64,000 nucleotides of DNA. It comes from Engraulis encrasicolus (lineage: Eukaryota; Chordata; Actinopteri; Clupeiformes; Engraulidae). The position numbers and the translations under genes are program-made. Positions 57,279 to 64,000 of this stretch are shown piece after piece. The notes beneath the pieces are model-generated. The model was not told the DNA's origin and searched no databases. It was given only the letters and a program-made list of their open reading frames with translations. Location: contig NC_085866.1 of assembly GCF_034702125.1 (NCBI RefSeq), positions 19,557,315 to 19,621,314 of the forward strand, in the 5' to 3' direction. Numbering within the stretch: the stretch's first letter is position 1; each line of letters opens with the position of its first letter.

Positions 57279-58369
57279 TGCTGTGTACAGTAAATGTAGT
57301 CAATGGCACCAGACTAGCACTTTTGGGGAGGAGAGACGTTTGTTGAAATGGATCTCAGATCACCACTGATCAGTCACTGAAACGCAGTGGTATTCACAGC
57401 TCCGTGATGTAACTTGTAACCGGTTTGTTTACCGATGACTTTGAGGAGTTAACCTGTTGTGACACCTTCCGCGAATAGGATAAAAATGAGCCAATATGTT
57501 TGAGCTGTCAGCCTGAATCACAACTGTGCACCTCAGCGCTTATTAAGTTGTCAGAAGAGAGAATCTAATTGGTGGCTCCAGGCCCATGTGTTCCCCGGTT
57601 CCCCCTTCGCTGCCAACCCCACCCCCACCCACCGGCCCCCCCCCTTTCCTTTCCTCTCCTCCTCCACTCCCCCTCCAGTCCCTGTGTGGAGGGTTATATG
57701 GGGATCTCCTCACCTGTTCTCCATTAGCACCTGTCTGCTAGCTGTCAACAGTCATCTCACATGCTACTGCGCATCTCATGTCAAGCCGATCTGTTTGCCA
57801 CCTTTTGGGGCTCAGGAATGGCCTTCTACACAGTAAAAAACACAGACAGTGTCAACTCAACACTTGAAGAGTATTCTGGGACCAAATACAACCAAGACAG
57901 TGTTAAATTGACTCTATGAGTGGTGAATTAATATATATTTTTTTTTTTAAAGAAGATCTTCTTCACAGCACAAACAAAAGGGAAGCCTTCAGCTCAGCTA
58001 CACACAGCAGGGCCAGGAGCTTGTTCAAGTAGAATCTGGATCCCGCCACAGCGGGATCTCCACCCACCTTGTCTGGAACCAATCAACTGAGCATTTCCAA
58101 CCTTCATGGGTAGAGGCGTGTTAAAGGCAGTGATGTGGTTTAAGCAGAGACGTTCTATTGGGACTAAGAAATGTTTGGTTTAAACTTCGGCACAGCCCTC
58201 AACCAGTAGCAAGCCGAGGGAGGCGGGTTAACCAGGCCATTTGGAAACACTAATCGTTATAGTCCTGGTCAGACCAGAATCGCGGTACGTGATCTGAAGT
58301 CTATGAAAATCAGGCAATGGTGATACTGCCCTTTAAACAAATATGATTAGTATTATTATTATTTGCATC

Positions 58370-58734
58370 TAGGGATGGCGAAAATTGAAAACACTCTTAA
58401 CCGGTTACCGAGACTCATTAACCGGTGGTTAACCGGTAATCTTAAATTTTAAAACGTCTGCGTGCCTGATATGCACAGCACTGATTTTTTCATTTTTATT
58501 TTTCACATAAGCTTTTTTTGCTGCGCTGACAGGACCTGCCATGTCCAGCCATTGTTGCCAGATGGAAAATGCTGAATTATCATACTAAAATCTCAAAATT
58601 ATCGTTTTTTGGGAGGAAATTATTATTATAATTATTAATATTATTACATCTGGTTAACCGATAGCAGAAAATTTTAACCGGTTAAAGTTGAACCGGTCGA
58701 TTACCGGTTAACCGGTTACTGGTTAACATCCCTA
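58370..58734. mobile_element. hAT MITE (TAGGGATG ends, AACCGGTTA-rich)
   Basis: Exact 8-base duplication TTTGCATC at 58362-58369 and 58735-58742. Both ends are filled with TTAACCGGTTA palindromes. Confidence 0.88.
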
Positions 58735-59421
58735 TTTGCATCAAGTTTGTTTTTTAAAGTAAACATTTCATTGAATGCAGGGGAAAGACCGGTACTTTTG
58801 TAGCCCCATCATTGGAATGCTGTAATAACTTGGTCTACGACATTTGCACAGAGCATTTAGTGATACGACTTGGTCATTTTAACAGAGGACGTATTCATTT
58901 AACAAATGAACCGAATTGAATTGATTTCTTTTGTTTTGAGTGTGTACTGTGTGTACCATGTTCTGTGTACTGTATGTGGTGGTGCCGCCACGTGTGAGAG
59001 CAGTAGGGGTAGGGTGAGGGTGGTAGACAGATAGAGAGAATAAGAGAAAAAGACGAGAGAAGAGAGAAAGAGAGAGAGAGAGAGATAGTCAGAGTGAAAG
59101 ACAGGGACAGAGAGAAGGGGCCAGAGAGAGAGAGAGGGATGGGTCTGGTGAGCTGAATGTGTTTGATGTACTGTGATAACTCCGTCCGGTATGTGGATTC
59201 CATGGGAACTCCTTCCCCAGAGAACAGGAGCAAATAAGCCCCGTGTTTAAAGGACAACTTCCCTCACATTATCGCTTGTTGTTTTTACCTCTTGTCCACG
59301 CAGATCCATAGTTCCCCCCACTGCTCACCTCCCAAACACCCCGTCCTCTCCCCACCTCCCCACCTTGACTGCCTCAGGCCAGGTTCCTAATCTCATCTGT
59401 TTCAATGTTCCCTTGGATCCG

Positions 59422-59430
<9 letters not shown>

Positions 59431-59520
<90 letters not shown>
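59431..59520. repeat. (CT)n microsatellite
   Basis: About 90 bases of CT repeats, followed by CTGTCTCTCACC. The surrounding frames read as Ser-Leu repeats and are artefacts. Confidence 0.9.
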
Positions 59521-60708
59521 CCATGCTGGAGATGGGAAGTACAAACTGGATCCTTTTCTTTTTGTTTTTTGCCCCCAAAAGTCGGCAGTACCAAAATGCC
59601 TGGGAGGGCCGTGTGCGCTACCCTTGTCTTCACTTGTCAAACCGCATCCAATCAGACTTTGTTTTTCAGACACACAGGAACAGAAAGACGCCCGCCGACA
59701 ACCCAAATGCTGCTTTTGCCCCATAAGCTCATCGGTTATCACTTATGTTGTTTACATTAGCTTCTGAATGAGTAAACTGAAGCAAAACAGTTCATTTTTA
59801 GAAATTCTGTTCAACTTCCTGGCTTGCGATCGATAAAGTAAATCAATTAATTGGATTGCCACCTGTTGTAAAGGTTTAAAGGTTATTTGGGTGCCTGATC
59901 TGATAAGAGATTCCATACTTAAGCATCTTGAGCATTCAGAGAGCACTTATCACAAAGCCCTAACTGCTGCGTCAAGAGCAAGGAGACTACTTCAAAATGA
60001 CAAGTGACATGCCTCAAGAATTCTTGTAATAGCTGTGAGGAGTTTTTTTTATAGCTTCCATAGTGTCGTCTTACAGATCATGAAACCAGGATGTCAGATG
60101 GAATCTAACTGAACTTGTACAGTAAGCTTACCTCTTCTATTGTATCTTGTTTCCTTATTGGATATTGCTTAGAATTTACAAAAAAAAACCTTTACAGTAA
60201 TCCATGGCACCTGTTCATTCTGTAGTTATAACAATGGCTGTGTTGGAACGTGTGACTAAGCACTCTATGTAATGTCCTAATAGTGTTATAATGTTGTATG
60301 TTTTTTTTCAGTAAGCAGCAGTGCTCCACAGGTGGATCATGTGCACTGTGAGGGCTACACCATCCATATCCTCTTCTCACCACAGCTAATCCTCCCGCAT
60401 TTAAATGGCGTTTCGATGTGGTGTTGTGATCAAGCGCAATGAGAGTGACTCATGCAGTATGAGCAGTGTCGATGACTAACATGGCCCATTCAGTAGCTAG
60501 TATCAAGAACCACAAAACCATTAACTTAGTGCCACCTGTGTACTGACCAGTGAAGATAGCAACAAGACAATGGTAATTGACGTTTTGATTCATTTTGAAA
60601 TCAGCTGTGCCTATTACCTAATACTAGTCAAAAGAAGTGTCTGAAATGTTGAACATTGCTGAGATTTAGGCAGTAACCATGTAATGCATACCGAGCCGGA
60701 TTGTAGAT

Positions 60709-61087
60709 TAGGGGTGGGCGATATGGCAAAAATGTTGTATCACGATTTTTTAACATGAAATCTCGATTTCGATTTTTTTATCACGATCTTCCATCCAAAA
60801 AATAAAAACAACAAAAAACAACTTTCATATACTTGCAATTTGTAATTTGCAGTCAATAAAATGTTAACACACTAATGATACTCTCATAAAGTGTACAATT
60901 GGAATACAATAATGTAAAGAATGAAGTGAAGACAACAACACAAGTGAGAAAACGTCACTCTGATACTGATAATAAACATCCTCACTGCAAGACGATCTAT
61001 ACGATTTCTCCACTTTGGCAGATTCGAGACGATCTTTTACTCAATATCACGATTCACGATTTAATATCGTCATATCGCCCACCCCTA
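60709..61087. mobile_element. hAT MITE (TAGGGGTGGGCGATAT ends)
   Basis: Exact 8-base duplication TTGTAGAT at 60701-60708 and 61088-61095. Ends TAGGGGTGGGCGATATGGC and inverted counterpart, with TATCACGATTT motifs inside, a family widespread in vertebrates. Confidence 0.9.
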
Positions 61088-61268
61088 TTGTAGATAATCA
61101 AATATAACTTCCACAAGTTCTGTGAAAGTGAAAATAAATCCAAAATGTTGTGTATTATGAATATATATTAAGAATATTTAATATTCCAAAGTGTGTTATT
61201 GTCCACAAGAAGAAGATGACATTATTCCCCTCTACTTTCACCTCATGGTCTGATGCCATCCATGTGAC

Positions 61269-61392
<124 letters not shown>

Positions 61393-61701
61393 GGGTCACT
61401 TGTGTCCCCTGAAGCATGACAGGCTGCACAGCGTCGTCAGTGAAGCGCAAATGATGCCTGTCTCTCACCAGTCAGTGACTGACAGGCACAGCACAGCACA
61501 GCACAGCACAAGGCATGTGTGAGCCCTGGGAGACTGTACTGTAGTAGTAAAACTAGCTGCTCTGTAATATAATACACTGATCTTACATAACTAGTCCCCC
61601 CAAAGATACATACTAACAGGGTGCAAGACTAGGCTCAAGCCCAATTCCCAGGAAACTACCAATAGTTAAACGTTTTTGTAGCACTTTCTTTGACATTGTC
61701 A

Positions 61702-61976
61702 GTACAAGGGTGTCATATAACCGTTATAAGAATGACATGACATACTGTATGTCAGTGACAGGAACATTTATGACACATTATTGATGTTTGAGACTATTGC
61801 CATAATGTGTCATTTGGATTTTGGAATGTCATGACACCCAAACAATGACAACGATATTCCAAAAACCGAATGGCACATAATGACAACATTATGTCAGTGT
61901 GACATCAATAATGTATCATTAATGTTCCTGACATGTGTTGTGTTATTCCTATGACAGTAGCATGACACCCTTATGT
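61702..61976. repeat. Imperfect foldback (AGGGTGTCAT ends)
   Basis: AAGGGTGTCAT at the left end is answered by ATGACACCCTT at the right end. Many TGACAT/ATGTCA blocks inside pair, so the whole 275 bases can fold on themselves. Probably a MITE. Confidence 0.6.
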
Positions 61977-62244
61977 AGACCAGGTTATAGAAAATGTCCA
62001 CGTTTTAGTGGACTTTAGGCTGTCCACCTAGCCCCACATCAAATAGACCTGCTAGCACCTGTCCATTTGCATTTGGAGATGAGCAAAACTTTAACAAACA
62101 GCATGACATGTTGCCAAGGTTTTCTTGCTTAAGAGTGACTCATTAAACAGCAATCGTTGCCAGACAGACTAATCATTGCAAGACATGTCTGCTAATGTCA
62201 GGCTTACGTAGGCCTATGTTATGCTGTGCTGAACACTGGTAGCA

Positions 62245-62400
62245 TGGCCACAGACAGCTTTGACCAGACCAGCGACAAAGTCATCTGAAAGGCCGCCCCC
62301 CACTCAATGCATACAATGTAATGAGAACCTAATTCTACACCCCTCTCGCCCTGGGCCAGTGACAACTGGCACCTTTCTCTTGACCACCCCCCAGCCCCCA
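62245..62400. mobile_element. Repeat element, copy 2 (GACAGCTTTG family)
   Basis: Collinear with the repeat at 8187-8335 (GACAGCTTTG, AAGTCATCTGAAAG, GCATACAATGTAATGA, CCTGGGCC). Confidence 0.55.
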
Positions 62401-62675
62401 CCGGCTGGCCTGACTGTTAGTGTAGTGAGATCTCAAGTAGCAGTTTAGTTTGAAAGCCATCAGGGTTTCGGCGTCTCAGCTGACCGAGGCGTATGGGACT
62501 GTCACCAGAGAGAGAGAGAGAGGAGATGTGCCAAGGAGAGGAGATGTGCCAGACATATTATGGGATAGAAAGTCGGGGTCAGGATGAGGGAGTAGTCCTA
62601 AGAGATAGAGACACCAGCACAGCAGACAGTGCAGCAGCAACACTAATATATCATTCACCAGCAGTGAGTGTGTGC

Positions 62676-62697
<22 letters not shown>

Positions 62698-62749
<52 letters not shown>

Positions 62750-63003
62750 GTGTGTTTTAATGCCGTAATGAGTTTGTGTGTGTGTGCATATCTGCTTGCA
62801 TCTCCTCGGGTGTGCTAATGCAATTCTGTGTCTGAGTGTGTGATTGTGTCTGTGTGTGTGTGTGTGTGTGTAAACGCAGACACTAATTCGTTTTTGTGTA
62901 CCTGTGTGTACTGTACATCTGCTGACATCCGCTCATACGTATTGTCCTGTATGCGTGTGGGTGTGATACAGAATAGATACAGAACAGATAGGGATGTCCA
63001 TTC

Positions 63004-63044
<41 letters not shown>

Positions 63045-63076
63045 AGAGAGAGAGAGAGAGAGGGAGAGAGAGACCT
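62698..63076. repeat. (GA)n microsatellites
   Basis: (GA)n at 62697-62744 and 63006-63072 (the second interrupted by a G run). The short (TG)n runs at 62679-62696 and 62849-62872 lie beside them. Confidence 0.85.
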
Positions 63077-64000
63077 GCTGCCTCAGAGGAGCAGTGGTAT
63101 GATGCAGTAATTGCAACCCCCATGTAAGAGTGGATGGGGATGTGTCCATAATGATTACAGTATTGTATCGCCAATGGCTCCTAAGTGGCTCATAACGGGC
63201 AGTACTGCTGACCAGGACTAATGCGATTACTCTCTCCTTGATGGGCGCCGCCTGCCACTCACTTCCATTCATTCCTACCGCACGTCTCTCCCGCAGCTTG
63301 TGAATCATTCATAAAGAGAGAGGCGCTGTAATGCACCATGCATAAGTAATGCACGTGATCATCACGGATTCCAAAAGCCATCTTGTGTCGGCGTTGTGCC
63401 AGCTAATAAGCTAGTCAAGTTATGCTACGACTCAACGACGCAACACTGAAGGGGTTTAGGGGGTTTATTTTTTGTTCTCCCTCTCCTCTCGTAAAAGCTT
63501 CCACAGATTAAGTCAAAATACCAAAAAGTACTAGCCTTACTAGGTCTACAATCCTTCCGGAATGGAGGGACCACAACAGAGATTACGCCACTCGAGGCTA
63601 ATTAGCAGATTTTTTTATGGCTGTTTTCCCATCTCTTAACGTTGACTGCTCTCCAAGGATTTAGGCCTTTTTATGGGCATGGCAGCAGTTGGCCTATAGC
63701 ATGTGTTTGGCCCATGACCTGCTGTGGAACGAACTAATCACCTTAGAGTGTTAACTTTGTCGGTCTGGAGCAATGGGAAGTGCCATTCTTGTACATAATG
63801 TGAGATTTACTTGCTGATCGCACACTGGCAGCCTACGGCAACCAACACATAGTCCCCCTATCCATTGGAGACTACGCCTTCCTGTACCTCCAAATATACC
63901 AAAATGCCCAAAATCGGTTTGTTTTGGAGCGCTTCCTTGACTCAGAGAAAGTTTGGTTGAGGTGATCTTTGTTTAGGAAAAACTGTCGAGGCACAAACGG

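Noticed and set aside
59365..59767. Frames of about 120-130 codons around the (CT)n tract
   Set aside because: Mostly Ser-Leu from (CT)n; the non-repeat tails are read in two overlapping frames without any conserved sequence.

Overview
This window is vertebrate nuclear DNA, most likely from a ray-finned (teleost) fish. The evidence is two split genes with animal-type exons and GT-AG introns, a very high density of (CA)n, (GA)n and (GACA)n microsatellites, and a fish-like mix of L2-type LINEs, Tc1-like and hAT DNA transposons, a tRNA-derived SINE and Penelope-like elements. There is no operon or prokaryotic content. Nearly every long open frame is either a microsatellite read as (Thr-His)n, (Cys-Val)n, (Ser-Leu)n or (Arg-Glu)n, or a transposon remnant.

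Two protein-coding genes can be read exon by exon, and they are arranged head to head. On the minus strand, 32223 down to 13143, is IDH3G, the gamma (regulatory) subunit of mitochondrial NAD-dependent isocitrate dehydrogenase. It has 13 coding exons, 1191 coding bases and 396 residues, and all exon phases agree. On the plus strand, 34138 to 47242, is FAM3A, a small secreted or membrane-associated FAM3/ILEI-type protein. It has 9 coding exons, 690 bases and 229 residues, with all four expected cysteines. The roughly 1.9 kb between the start codons should hold both promoters and contains a perfect cAMP-response palindrome. The two genes are not known to act in one pathway; the shared promoter region is the only link visible here.

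Layout. 1-12.4 kb: intergenic, with huge (CA)n/(TG)n blocks, a SINE, a Tc1-like relic and a 2.0 kb hAT-like element. 12.4-32.2 kb: IDH3G, with introns full of nested transposons, an 891-bp near-perfect palindrome, and duplicated pieces of its own exons. 32.3-34.1 kb: divergent promoter region. 34.1-48.8 kb: FAM3A and its 3' UTR; its 7.1-kb intron 7 carries an inverted pair of Penelope-like elements. 48.8-64 kb: no coding exon recognised, one candidate 5' noncoding exon near 50.09 kb, and several clean hAT MITEs with 8-bp target duplications.

The most unusual content is in IDH3G. The edge of exon 11, including its splice donor, is repeated along intron 11 between microsatellite blocks. Four copies look like 24-base, frame-preserving microexons with both AG and GT boundaries. 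Exon 7, exon 5 and exon 9 show related edge duplications. Intron 10 also holds a relic second exon 6, and a relic second exon 11 split at its acceptor by a hAT insertion. Separately, six places in the window carry foldback or Penelope-related DNA with a hammerhead-ribozyme-like core.
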